64,000 nt of DNA, from assembly GCA_030848705.1 (NCBI GenBank), contig JAUIZM010000094.1:124001-188000 (forward strand), given 5' to 3'. The first letter of the stretch is position 1. The number at the start of each line of letters is the position of its first letter. Below are positions 47,890 through 57,916 of this stretch, one piece after another. The stretch is from Heracleum sosnowskyi (taxonomy: Eukaryota > Streptophyta > Magnoliopsida > Apiales > Apiaceae). The translations under genes and the position numbers were made by a program. A model generated the notes under the pieces. The model was not told the DNA's origin. It was given only the letters and a program-made list of their open reading frames with translations, and did no database searches.

Positions 47890-48325
47890 TATCGAATTTA
47901 GGAAATTCGATAGTTTTTCAAGTACATTGATAAATCTATCGAAAGTTAATTTCGATGGTTTTTGAAAATGAAAAAGAAAATCTATCGAAAACAATTCTCG
48001 ATAGTTTTTGAAAATACTTTTAAAAATATATCGAAGTGAATTTATATTTCTTCTATATTTAATTCTCGATAGTTTTTATAAAGTTTTCTGAAAATGTATC
48101 GAATGGAATTCAATTTATTTAATATATGAATTCTCGATAGTTTTTCAGATTGAACCTCGATAGTTTTTGGTTTTTCAAAGAAAAACTTTCGATGGTTTTT
48201 CAAAAAGGTTGGTTTAAATTCTTATTTGTTAAATAATTCGATAGTTTTTCAAAAACTATCGAAGAAAATTGACCTTTTTACCCCTACAAGAAAACCATCG
48301 ATAGTTCTTTTTAAAAACTATCGAA
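47890..48325. repeat. TCGATAGTTTT motif array upstream of C ORF3
   Basis: Roughly 18 copies of TCGAT(A/G)GTTTT or AAAACTATCGA occur in ~435 bp, in both orientations, several as tight inverted pairs (for example 48238-48264). Two stray copies lie further on, near 48474 and 48600. This is denser than the six-copy LTR array of the same element. Confidence 0.9.
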
Positions 48326-48362
48326 CCTGAAAAGACTATTTTGCCCCTGTCAGTTTCAAACG

Positions 48363-48369
48363 TATATAA
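48363..48369 (+). promoter_or_regulatory. TATA box of the putative internal ORF3 promoter in C
   Basis: TATATAA in a GC-containing context (CG...CCGTGCC) lies 38 bp after the motif array and ~440 bp before the ORF3 ATG. Element E has TATATAA at 55241-55247 in the same relation to its array and ORF3. Confidence 0.6.
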
Positions 48370-48808
48370 CCGTGCCTTAGTTCTTTTCTTTTCATTTTTA
48401 CAGATCTGAGAAAAGTGTTTTGGTCGAGTTTTATATGCTTACAAAGAGATACACAAAAACAAGAACTAGATTCGATAGTTTTCTCCATTTTTAACCAAGA
48501 AAAGCTTAAAAAGTTTACTATTTTTCATTGTTAAACTCGTTTTAACCGTGAAAACTTTACTGTCTTAAGTTTTTTTTTAAAAATTTCTGATTGAGAAACC
48601 ATCGAACTTGACATTTGAATTGAATATTGGTTAGTATTCAAGGGTTCTAAAGTTTACAAGTGTTCGAATTTTTGTGTTAGTGTTAAAAGGGGTTATTTTG
48701 TTTTTTAGGGTGATTTTGACAAAAGTTTGATTAATTAAAATAATTAATTAAATTTTAGTGAAAATTAGTTTTGGGTTAAAATTAAATTTTCTGGAAATTT
48801 GAAAAACA

Positions 48809-51800
48809 ATGGCTGGAGAATTTATTGTTACCAAAACTAATCATGTCTCGTTTCAAAATCTGCAAGCCATTACGAATCCTCAAATTCGTGCATGGGCAGA
48901 GTTTTTAAACACACGTTCGTTAGTGGCATACGCTGTGAGTACTCCCGTAGTCCTTTGTATTGATCAATTGACTGTGTTGTACACATCCGCCACGGACACA
49001 AGTGAGAATAATGTCAGGTCTTTCAGTTTTGTTGTGCCAGGGGGCAGAACAATAAGGGTGACGGAACATGATTTTAATAGGGTTTTACAATTTCCAACAG
49101 AAAACCTTGTTCCTGATCCCACAACTGAAGAAATACATGCTTTCTTCACTCTCATTAGAAGTCAACAACCTAACTTCTTTGTGGGGGAGTTTCTGAAGCA
49201 TTACTTGCCAAAGCCATGGAACTTTTTCTTTCATACCCTAATTCATGTTTTTACTGCCAAGCTAACAAATCTGCATGGTATTCCCTTATTCCTTCAAAAG
49301 ATAGGGTTTTCCATTGCTAACAATAGGCGTATTAACATAGGAAGGCTATTGATTGATCAAGTAATCGTGTGTATGGGACCACTGGATGAAAGAACGGGCA
49401 TAGATGAAGTTGTGCTTTGTCTCTATCCTAGGTTCCTACAGCTAATTCTCAATGATGTCTTAACAGATAATGAACGAGCAGGTTTTGAAGACGAGGACAC
49501 ATAGGAGTGTATGAAGATGAAGAGCAATGCCATAACCGCTCTGATAAGGAAGAACAACTATCTTCCAGGGGTACCCACTGTTCTCACAGAATATCTAAGA
49601 ACGGTGCCCCTACCACTTCTACCCCCAGGGGAACAGGTAAATGAAGGTAACATTCCTCAACCTGAACCTGAAATTGGTCCTGAACCAATGGATGTAGATC
49701 CAGAGCCCTCAGTGGCCATTCCTGACCAGGAGGTTGCAAACCCACAACCTCTAACCACGGTCGAAGAGCCTTTGGACGAGCCAAATGAAAACATAAATGA
49801 AGCTCCTTCCCCTACTATACCCAGTATACAGACATCCGTGAGTGTAGAGGGAGATAGTGCCAAAGCAGCACCACATAAGGAGATACACCCTTCAACAGCA
49901 GCTCTGCCTACCTCTAAAAGGAGAAGAACAGAAACCGAGGCAACTGTTGATACTTCATTTCTCTCATCCAAAGAACCCTTCACAGATTTTTCTGATTTTG
50001 ATTGGGCAATGCTAACTAAAGCCATATCTGAACCCATTGCTGAATCAAGTAAGGAAGAATTGACGGAAGCAACTGGTGTTCCGACCATATTACGGTCAGG
50101 TTCACTGGTTGAAGGTTCTAAGAACCAAGGGTCTTCACAGACGTCGAGAGAAGGCTTTGACCTAAATGCACAATCTAAAGGGTCATTGTCTACCTCCCCA
50201 GATGGAACATATCTGGATCCTGCGGGTAAAGGATCTGACGTAGGTGCAGATCGGCAACTCGGTGACAATGAATCAATTACTATTGAGGAGTCAACTGAGG
50301 TAAAGTCTTCACAGACTATCGGGGAAGATTCGGGATCTCTGCTGTTAATAGAGCCTGTTTCTAACCCCCTAGAGATTCAAACTCTAGATCCTTCAAAGGA
50401 TATATCATCTAAGGATGATCAGCAACTTGGTTTAACCAAGGACGGGGACTTGCGAAGCCCCATTGCACCACCGATGACCTTCTTAAGGATGGCTACAGTG
50501 TTTTCTTCTGTAGGTACAACGAGCAAAAAGGGACTGAGTGAAACAAAAACACTTACACCTGGCCTGAGTGGGAAAGGAAAAATGAGTGAAACACCGACAG
50601 AAACGTTGAGTGTACACCCAGAGCCAAACGTGAGGAGTGACACCCTAACCCTACCACATATTGATGATCTACTACTGCCTACAGAAAGAGAGGTACATGT
50701 TCAATCCACTCTCAAGGAGATGACAGTTCGTGACAAAGAAAGAAATCCAATATTCAAGGTTCCACTACGACCTTCCTTTGACCAAGGGATCTCCTCTAGT
50801 CAGGCCAAAGCTTCTTTAAAGTCTATTCAAGAGAAGGTTGACTTGGCTGCAGCTGATTCTAGAAGAACATTCAAGGTCATTGGCAGTGCATCTGGCACTA
50901 TAACAGGTACGAAGCAGGCAGTGGACACCTTGAAGAAGGAAGCTATGGAAGAACTGATCGAGTTGAGGACTGACGTCAAAGAACTTAAAGATGGATTCAT
51001 GAATGAAGTAACTGCTCTGTCACAGGGACGCTTTGAAAGAGGACGTTCTGGTTATCCGGGATGGTCAAGCGCGGGTAAAAGATGCAATGAATACCCTTTC
51101 AAGAGTGGAGTCTAAACTGAACAAGAGGCTGGATCACATGGAAAAGACTACCAACTCAAGATTGGATGACATTGACCTGTCGCTAGCTTCTATGAATGAG
51201 ATGAATAAGCAGATTATGGACTTCTTGGAAAATCAAGGTGACGAAGTACAGTCAATCTGGACTATGCTGAAGAACCAACAGACTAGCCAACCTGGTCCTT
51301 CCAATCAGGAACCTGATCTTTCTGCTGCCTTTTATGCTGATGATGCTTTCGTCGAGGATTCCTCAACTAAGGGGGAGAAAGTTGGAGAAGGGGAGAAAGA
51401 GAAGGATGGATGGAGAGTTTGGGAAACGGTTGAAGCTATTCCAATTAAACAGTACTGGATAGAAGAACTTGTACAGGAAGAAAAGAGTGAAGAGGAATTT
51501 GAGGTCATGCAAGAGCAACCTACTCAAGAGGAGCATGAGCGATATTATCCAAAGCCCGTTGAACATCCAATCTGGGAGGATATTATGGAAGAAGAAGCAA
51601 ATTCTCTATCACCAGAAGAAGAAGCTGCCTTGGAAGCAATAAGAGCTCAGAGAGCTGCAGTAGATGCCAGGCAAGCTGAGAAAGAGAAACAGCAAGCAAT
51701 TCTGAGGAGTGAAAAATTGAAGAGATTCAAGGTGTATAATGAAGTGAGGAGGAAGAAGATGATAGATCTGGCAAAGAAAGATGGTACTGAATGGGAAATG

Positions 51801-52601
51801 GCTTATAAAACCTTTTGCGGAGTTGAAGACGGATTAGAAGTCAATGACAATGCTGAGGTGGAAGTTATAATTCAAGACATCAGAAGTGCCAATCTTGAAG
51901 ATCAGACTTACTTCACAGCACTGAGAAGTTCTATAATCTGTCTGAAAGCTGGGGTTAAAGCAAATGGTGCCTGGAGCTTATTAATCAGTTTTCTGGAGAA
52001 AGGTACATTTGTGATTTCCACTAAGTTTTTAGAACAGAGGACATACACAGAATTGCAGGCTATTCTCATCAAGATTCAAAGGACGACAAGGCTAAATGAA
52101 CTGCTCCGTGAGCATGTAAAAGAGATCTTGATGAAAGTCGGTCCAGAGATTACTGAAGATCCTCCAATGGTTAGATTCATGGCGAATGACTTGTTCAGAA
52201 TCTGCTATTTGGCTGAGGACAAACTGAGAGACTACCCAAGCAATTATCTAATCTCAGTTGAGAAGTATCTTAGATCCACTGGATTCTCATCAACGGAGAA
52301 GGACAAAGCAGCAGACACTCTTCGAAGATTTCTAATGGAGAATGTTCCTTACTATAGGAAAAGAGTGGAAAGAGGATTGGAAGTGCATACCAGACTGCCA
52401 AACATGCCAAAGCTAAACAAGAAAGATGTTAACATTGCATGGTTATGGGCTGGAGTGGGTCAAGAGGTTGAATATATTGGAAGACACATCCAAGGAGCAA
52501 TCCTTAAACCTGGAGAACCACTGCACTATATATCAGTGATTGATTATCAAGCTGCTAACTCCGATCCAATGATTGAAGAAGGTGAGATTGGAATGGACTG
52601 A
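48809..52601 (+). pseudogene. Element C ORF3 (about 1,260 codons), with one stop and one frameshift
   Basis: It begins MAGEFIVTKTNHVSFQN. The N-terminal domain (~1-230) shows KPWNFFFHTLIHVF, INIGRLLIDQ and LYPRFLQLILNDVLTD. A TAG at 49502-49504 interrupts it. The Pro/Ser/Thr/Glu-rich middle has a basic KRRR cluster at 49916-49927 (residue ~369). A frameshift lies near 51025-51035. The C-terminal part has two coiled-coil regions (51105-51240 and 51615-51740) and a conserved domain (51790-52560: TFCGVEDGLEVND, FEQRTYTELQ equivalent, WAGVGQEVEYIGRH). E has the same architecture. No homology to enzymes is recognised and no membrane segment is seen. It was probably a nuclear protein of unknown role. 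Confidence 0.85.
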
Positions 52602-52834
52602 AGATTGAAGCAAAGAACAAAAGAACTATCAGCTCAGACTAGAGGAGCAACTTCATTGTATAAAGTTTAATTGTTTTTTGATTTATGAAATCTGGAAATG
52701 TATATATATCTGATCCAGAATGCATTAATATTATTACGCTTTCTTACTTTAAGTAGTTTCATGTTTCCTTAGTTAGTTGAGTTATCCTCGAAGTATTTGC
52801 TTGTCGAACTCTATCCAATCAAATAGGGGGAGAT
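52602..52834 (+). other. ORF3 3' untranslated region and polypurine tract of C
   Basis: This is AT-rich sequence ending in AAATAGGGGGAGAT (52821-52834), a clear PPT immediately before the 3' LTR. The first part matches 63795-64000 of element E. Confidence 0.85.
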
Positions 52835-53938
52835 TGTAAAGCATAATGTAACATAAGATGTAAAAGAGATAAATACAACTCAACAAAGGACAAGACATAC
52901 AATAATATTAACAGAAGCACAGGAATCCAGAATCAAAGAAGAAAAGGTAAACTCAAAAAAATCAAAATACGTTATGTATTCTTGAAGTCCGTAAACAGGT
53001 CACGGAAAGAAGTTCATGAAAATGTTCAAGCCTCAGTGACAGCAAAAGAAAAAAAGACTTTCAAGACGACAGAAGTATGTGAATGGTATAGGGTTAAGTA
53101 CCACGGGATTCCAGTGATTTAAATGAAGCAACCAGAACGACAAAGGACTTATCAGCAGCATTGAATTGAAGACATAAAAGAAGAATTGATCAAGTGTTAT
53201 TCATCTGTGAACCAGACCAGTTGCACTAGGTGACGGCACTAAGAAGATCAATTTGTTTTATCGTCTCAGAAGAAATTGATACAGTTTAAAACTTAAACAC
53301 CCTGAAACTTTTCTAAAGGCTAACAAAAAGAAAAGGTTCGATGGTTTTTCTATTTAGAAAACCATCGAATGAAAAGTATTAAGGAAATGAAAACTATGAT
53401 AAAGTAAATGTTCCATTCGATAGTTTTTATTTAAAAACCATCGAATAGAATATCTACTTTATTCATTCGATAGTTTTCAATTTAGAAAGTGGGTGAAAAG
53501 TTTTCTTTGTTGGACAGGTTGATGAGAATTGGACGGCCAAGATTGTTTTAACAATTAAGGTTCGATAGTTTTCTAAAAACTAAGACTGCAGTTAATACAG
53601 AGAGAAGAGTGTGTCTTCTTCAGTTAAGGAAAAATCACACAGAGACATTACTGAGAGAGAGAATTGAGCCGGAGAAATTCATAGAAATTAATAGTGCTAA
53701 GAACTTGATCATTGTATTGAATTTGTGTAACCTTAAACTCATTGAAGCTAATCTACGGATTAGAAATTGTAGCACCCCTCGAGGTTTATATTTATAAAAA
53801 GATATATTCCCCGAAACTTGGTTTGGTTTGGTGTGTTTGATTTCGTTATAGAACTGAATGAATTATCCGCGAACGAAATTGAATTATTTGTGAGTATCGT
53901 ATTCAACCCCTCCCTTCTACGATACTTTGGACCTAACA
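52835..53938 (+). repeat. 3' LTR of element C (1104 bp)
   Basis: It begins TGTAAAGCAT after the PPT and ends GGACCTAACA, followed by the TSD TTATT (53939-53943). It includes a motif array at about 53335-53575. It differs from the 5' LTR at about 13 sites by eye. Confidence 0.95.
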
Positions 53939-53955
53939 TTATTTTACAAAGTATG

Positions 53956-53969
53956 AGATTGGGGGAGAT
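53956..53969 (+). other. Polypurine tract of B
   Basis: GAGATTGGGGGAGAT-type purine run just before the TG of the B 3' LTR, on the far side of the inserted element C. Confidence 0.85.
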
Positions 53970-54150
53970 TGTTAGATCAGGATTCAATGATCGTCAGGAT
54001 CTAGACTCAACTGATCAGGATTGCTGACATCATCAGTATTGCACGGTCATCAGTATTTGATCAAGCGTCAGTATCAGGATTATCATCAGGATGTATATCA
54101 GGACTGGGATCAGGATTGATCATCAGGATCTGGAAGCTGATCAGGATTCC
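53970..54150. repeat. ATCAGGAT motif array in the 3' LTR of B
   Basis: At least nine copies of TCAGGA and three of the variant TCAGTAT occur within ~170 bp, often inside (G)ATCAGGAT. This is the reverse complement of the ATCCTGAT motif that recurs in the B spacer and in B coding sequence. Confidence 0.85.
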
Positions 54151-54299
54151 TACTTAGAATTATATTTGGAGTCTAGTTAAATAAGGAAGTTTATTATGTC
54201 GGTTCCTAGTTTATAGTAATGTAGCTGTCAATTTAGGATATGTTTCAATCTTTGTAATTGATTAGGACTTATCTTGTAATTGATAGAGAAGCTGTGTAG

Positions 54300-54307
54300 T
54301 ATATAAA
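54300..54307 (+). promoter_or_regulatory. TATA box in the LTR of B
   Basis: TATATAAA, about 150 bp downstream of the LTR motif array and ~330 bp from the LTR start, is a plausible core promoter for genomic RNA. Confidence 0.6.
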
Positions 54308-54839
54308 CACAGTTTAGGTTTCGATTTATATCGATCATACACACGAGTATTTTGTAACCTTAAAGGTCTTAAGAACTCAGAATTTCTTGAGAGAGTTTTG
54401 TAACAGTTTTATAACAAATTTAATAAAACTGTTATTATTCATATTTGTGTTTATTAAAGTCGAGAATCTTATACAATTGTATTCAACCCCCCTTCTACAA
54501 TTGTTATTTACTGGGAAACAAATAATTCTAAAATTATTTAAGTGCTAATATTTGTTCTAAATATTTAAGCATTTATTTAATTTGAATTATTTTATTCTGT
54601 TTTGAACATTGTAAAATAATGCAGCATAATTCATTGGATTTTAATTGGTTTATATGAGTTGATGATATTTAGTCGATTTTATTCTAAGAAAATTGTAAGA
54701 TTTTTGTTGGCTGTGAATTTTGTTTAAAAAAAAATTTTGATCTGGAACAAATTCAAGGATAAACATAAAACAAAAATCAGAGGTTCATTTTAAACTGGGA
54801 ACAGGTTTGAAATGAAGTGAGCAGCAAAATCTATTGAAA

Positions 54840-55205
54840 AAGGAATTTTGATAGTTTTCTGAGTACTTGACAAAAAGTATCGAAAGTAATTTTCGATGGT
54901 TTTTGTTAAAGGAAAAGAAAAACTATCGAAGAAAAGTCTCGATAGTTTTTGTAGGTGGAAATGAAATCTATCGAATTAATTCAAATCTTTAATATTCGAA
55001 AAATCTCGATAGTTTTCAGAAAGAACAATTTTTCGATAGTTTTTGGTTTTGTAAATTTAAAAACCTTCGATAGTTTTTGATAAAAGTCTGTTTAAATTCT
55101 AATTTTATCAACTTCGTTAGTTTCTCAAAAACTATCGAAGTGTAATTTGACTTTTATGCCCCTCAGAAAAACTATCAATAGTTCATTTTGAAAAACTATC
55201 GAAAG
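54840..55205. repeat. TCGATAGTTTT motif array upstream of E ORF3
   Basis: About a dozen copies in both orientations, with point changes in several. The array is homologous in position and motif to that of C, then TATATAA at 55241-55247 and a ~470-bp leader before the ORF3 ATG at 55721. Confidence 0.85.
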
Positions 55206-55240
55206 TGAAATTACTAAAATACCCCTAACAGATTGGTGAG

Positions 55241-55247
55241 TATATAA
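55241..55247 (+). promoter_or_regulatory. TATA box of the putative internal ORF3 promoter in E
   Basis: TATATAA lies 36 bp after the last motif copy, at the same relative place as 48363-48369 in C, while the surrounding leader has diverged. Confidence 0.6.
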
Positions 55248-55720
55248 CAACCCCTTAGACATTTTTTTTCATTATTCTCAGATCTAAGAAGCTAATATAT
55301 ACTTACATATACATACACGGCCAAGAACAAAAATCGTGACAGATTCTTATGTTTAACCGATTATTACTTGACAAAATCTATTATTTACCACAGAAACTTC
55401 ATTTTTACCGTGAAAGTACTATGTGTTTCTGATTAGTTTAAGTTTTGATCTCGGTTTTTAAAAGAAAAGAATCGAAAGTGATATTTGGACCTTAAGAAGT
55501 TTCTTAACAATGTTCATACTTGATAATTGATTGTCAAACAATTAAATTCTTAAGTTTAAGTATATATTTCGAAAGTTAACAAATTAGGGTTCTTAATTTG
55601 GGATTGTTTTTGGTTCGAGTTTTAAGTAAAAAGGGATATTTTAAAGTTAATTAATTAGAAATAATTAATTAAGAAAATTTTGGTTGTAATTTTAATTCTT
55701 CTGGAAATTCTGAAAATACA

Positions 55721-57315
55721 ATGGTCGGAGAATTTATTATTACCAAAACGAATCACGTCTCGTTTCAAAACGTGCAATCCATCACGAACCTTCAGTTTCG
55801 TGCATGGGCACAGTTTTTGAACTCACACTCATTGTTCCTGTCTGTAAGATGCACATGCACAATTAACCGCATTGTACACCACTGCCACTAACACATCAGA
55901 AAACAATATCTTATCCTTCAGTTTTGTTGTGCCAGGGGCAGAACAATAAGGGTGACGGAACATGATTGGAACAGAATTCTTCGTTTTCCAACGGAAAATC
56001 TTGTTCCGGATCCCACAACTGAGGAGATACATGCTTTATTCACTCTCATAATAAGTCAACAACCTAACTTCTTTGTGGGAGAGTTTCTAAAGCATCACTT
56101 AACCAAGCCTTGGAATTTCTTCTTTCACACTCGCATACATGTTTTTACTGCTAAAACGACAAATCTGCATGGTATTCCTTTGTTTCTTCAGAAACTAGGG
56201 TTTGCTATTGCTAACAATAGGCATATTAACATAGGGAGACTTGTGATTGAACAAATCATCCAGTGCATGGGACCTTTGGAAGAAAGAACATGCCTAGATG
56301 ATGTGCTTTGTTTCTATCCAAGGTTCCTACAATTAATTTTAAATGATGTGTTAACAGATGAGGAGAAAGAGATTTTTGTAGATGAGGAAACTATGGAGTG
56401 CATGAAGATGAAATGCAATGCAATAACAGCTTTGATAAAGAAGAATCATCTTCCAGGGGTGCCTACTGTTCTAACGGACTATCTTCGAACGGTACCCCTA
56501 CCACTTCTACCCCCAGGGGAACAGGTAAATCAAGGTATGATTCCTGAACCTGTTGTTCCACCTCAACTTGCACCAATGGACATTGATCCAGAGCCCTCAG
56601 TGGCCATTCCTGACCAAGAGGTTGAAAACCAACAGCCTCTAACCACGGTCAAAGAGCTTTTGAAAGAACCAAATGAACCAACAACAGAAACTCCTACCCC
56701 TACTATACCACCCACTCAAATAACTGAGAGTGTAGAGGGAGACAGTGCCAAAACAGCACCAAATAAGGAGATACACCCTTCAACAACAGCTCTGCCTTCT
56801 GCTAAGAGAAGAAAAATTGAAACCAAGGCAACTGTTGAACCTTCATTACATTCTTTCACCGAGCCTCTTTTAGATTTTTTTGAAGCTGATTGGGCAGCAA
56901 TAACCAAGGTTATATTTGAACCCCTACCCCAAACAGAAAAAGGAAAATTGACGAAAACAACTAGTTACCCGGCCATATTACGGTCAGGACCACTTGTTGA
57001 AGGTTCTTTAATGAACCAAGAGTCTTCACAGACGTCGAGAGAAGGTTCTGACCCAAATGCAAAATCTAAAGGGTCATTGCCTAGCTCCCCAGATGGAACA
57101 TATCTGGATCCTGCGGGTACAGGGTCTGGCGTAGGTGCAGATCGGCAACTCGGTGACAATGACTCAATTTCATTTGATGAGTTACCTGAGGAAAAGTCTT
57201 AACAGACTATGGAGGAAGCTTCAGGATCTCTGTTGTTAAAAGAGCCTGATTCTAACCCTTAGAGATTCAAACTCTAGATCCTGTTAAGGATAAATCATCG
57301 AAAGATGATCAGCAC
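55721..57315 (+). pseudogene. Element E ORF3, N-terminal part
   Basis: It starts MVGEFIITKTNHVSFQN, close to C ORF3. A frameshifted stretch lies at about 55825-55950, after which the frame is open to 57202 with the domain blocks KPWNFFFHTRIHVF, INIGRLVIEQ and FYPRFLQLILNDVLTDEE. The basic cluster KRRK is at 56804-56815 (residue ~361). A TAA at 57200-57202 is another break, and a further stop follows shortly after. Insertion G interrupts the gene at about 57315. Confidence 0.85.
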
Positions 57316-57916
57316 AAAATAAATCATAAATATATTCTAATGTGTTGGTTTAACTTCTTTTCCATAATCATCTCTCTTTGCCCAGCTCGAATCTTGGCTA
57401 TGTGTTTCTTGCATGGTAATTATGACCAGAAGTAGCACTGCGGCCAGAGAAAATAATGTAGCCATATTCGTAAAATATATTGTGTTTTTTCAGGACTCGA
57501 ATCAGGGGCGGACCGTGGGCTGGGCTAGGGTTGGCTCCAGCCCAGGTCAACTTTTATCGGCACATATAATATCCAAGCCATTATTTAATTCAGCCCGGGT
57601 GCAAAACAAATCACAGCCCAGTTAAAATACACCTCCAACAGCCCACTCCAGCCTAGAAACATATGGTCAGAGTATAAACCAAATTAAGTCAGCTACTACA
57701 CATAGACTCATAGATAGCAGATTGGATTAAACGGCCAGACCAAACATTCTGTGAAGGCGCTCATCGAATTAAAAAAATGTATGTATATCCCGTCTCCGTC
57801 TCCATTGCTGCCTAATGCCTCTCTTCTACTGCAAAGTCAATTTATATTTATGTTAAATTGTGTTTTATTGAAAATTTATTTTATTATAACTTTTGAAGTT
57901 GTGAGCATTTATACAA

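Larger units (their letters stand above)
47409..48808 (+). other. Pol-ORF3 spacer of C
   Basis: This is 1.4 kb without a credible reading frame. It holds an AT-rich first part (47409-47889), the TCGATAGTTTT array (47890-48325), a TATA box and a ~440-bp leader before ORF3. It is homologous to 54521-55720 in element E and is where B inserted into E. Confidence 0.75.
27690..53938 (+). mobile_element. Element C: complete Ty1/copia element with 3' ORF3, carrying element D
   Basis: Both LTRs (27690-28791 and 52835-53938), PBS, PPT and the TSD TTATT (27685-27689 and 53939-53943) are present. Without element D the element is about 12.4 kb. Gag lacks its N-terminal domain right at the PBS. Pol is split by D and carries a stop and a frameshift; ORF3 carries a stop and a frameshift. 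The LTRs differ at about 13 positions in 1.1 kb by eye, older than D inside it (about 14 in 5 kb). C belongs to the same family as E. Confidence 0.95.
9961..54520 (+). mobile_element. Element B: Ty1/copia (Sirevirus-like) element, broken up by A, F and C
   Basis: The visible parts are the 3' half of gag (9961-10894), pol (10911-14196), spacer and promoter (14197-14683), ORF3 (14684-14694 joined across F to 23052-27606), the 3' region (27607-27689 and 53944-53969) and the 3' LTR (53970-54520). Its 5' LTR and 5' gag must lie beyond element A, left of the window. B itself sits in the pol-ORF3 spacer of E: sequence right of 54520 resumes the E/C-family spacer. Its hallmark is the motif ATCCTGAT/ATCAGGAT, scattered through LTR, spacer and coding sequence. 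It has frameshifts and nonsense codons and is inactive. Confidence 0.9.
53970..54520 (+). repeat. 3' LTR of element B (551 bp)
   Basis: It begins TGTTAGATCAGG and ends GGGAAACA; the flank then continues as the E spacer, homologous to 47583 onward in C. The LTR holds the ATCAGGAT array at its start and a TATATAAA box at 54300-54307. It shares the CAACCCCCCTTCTAC stretch with the other elements' LTR ends. The 5' LTR is outside the window. Confidence 0.85.

Noticed and set aside
48809..52601. ORF3 as an envelope glycoprotein
   Set aside because: No signal peptide, fusion peptide or transmembrane helix is visible, and basic nuclear-type clusters and coiled coils are present instead.
57490..57560. 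Complete hAT transposon
   Set aside because: One end-like sequence only; no inverted partner, target duplication or transposase found in 57316-61700.
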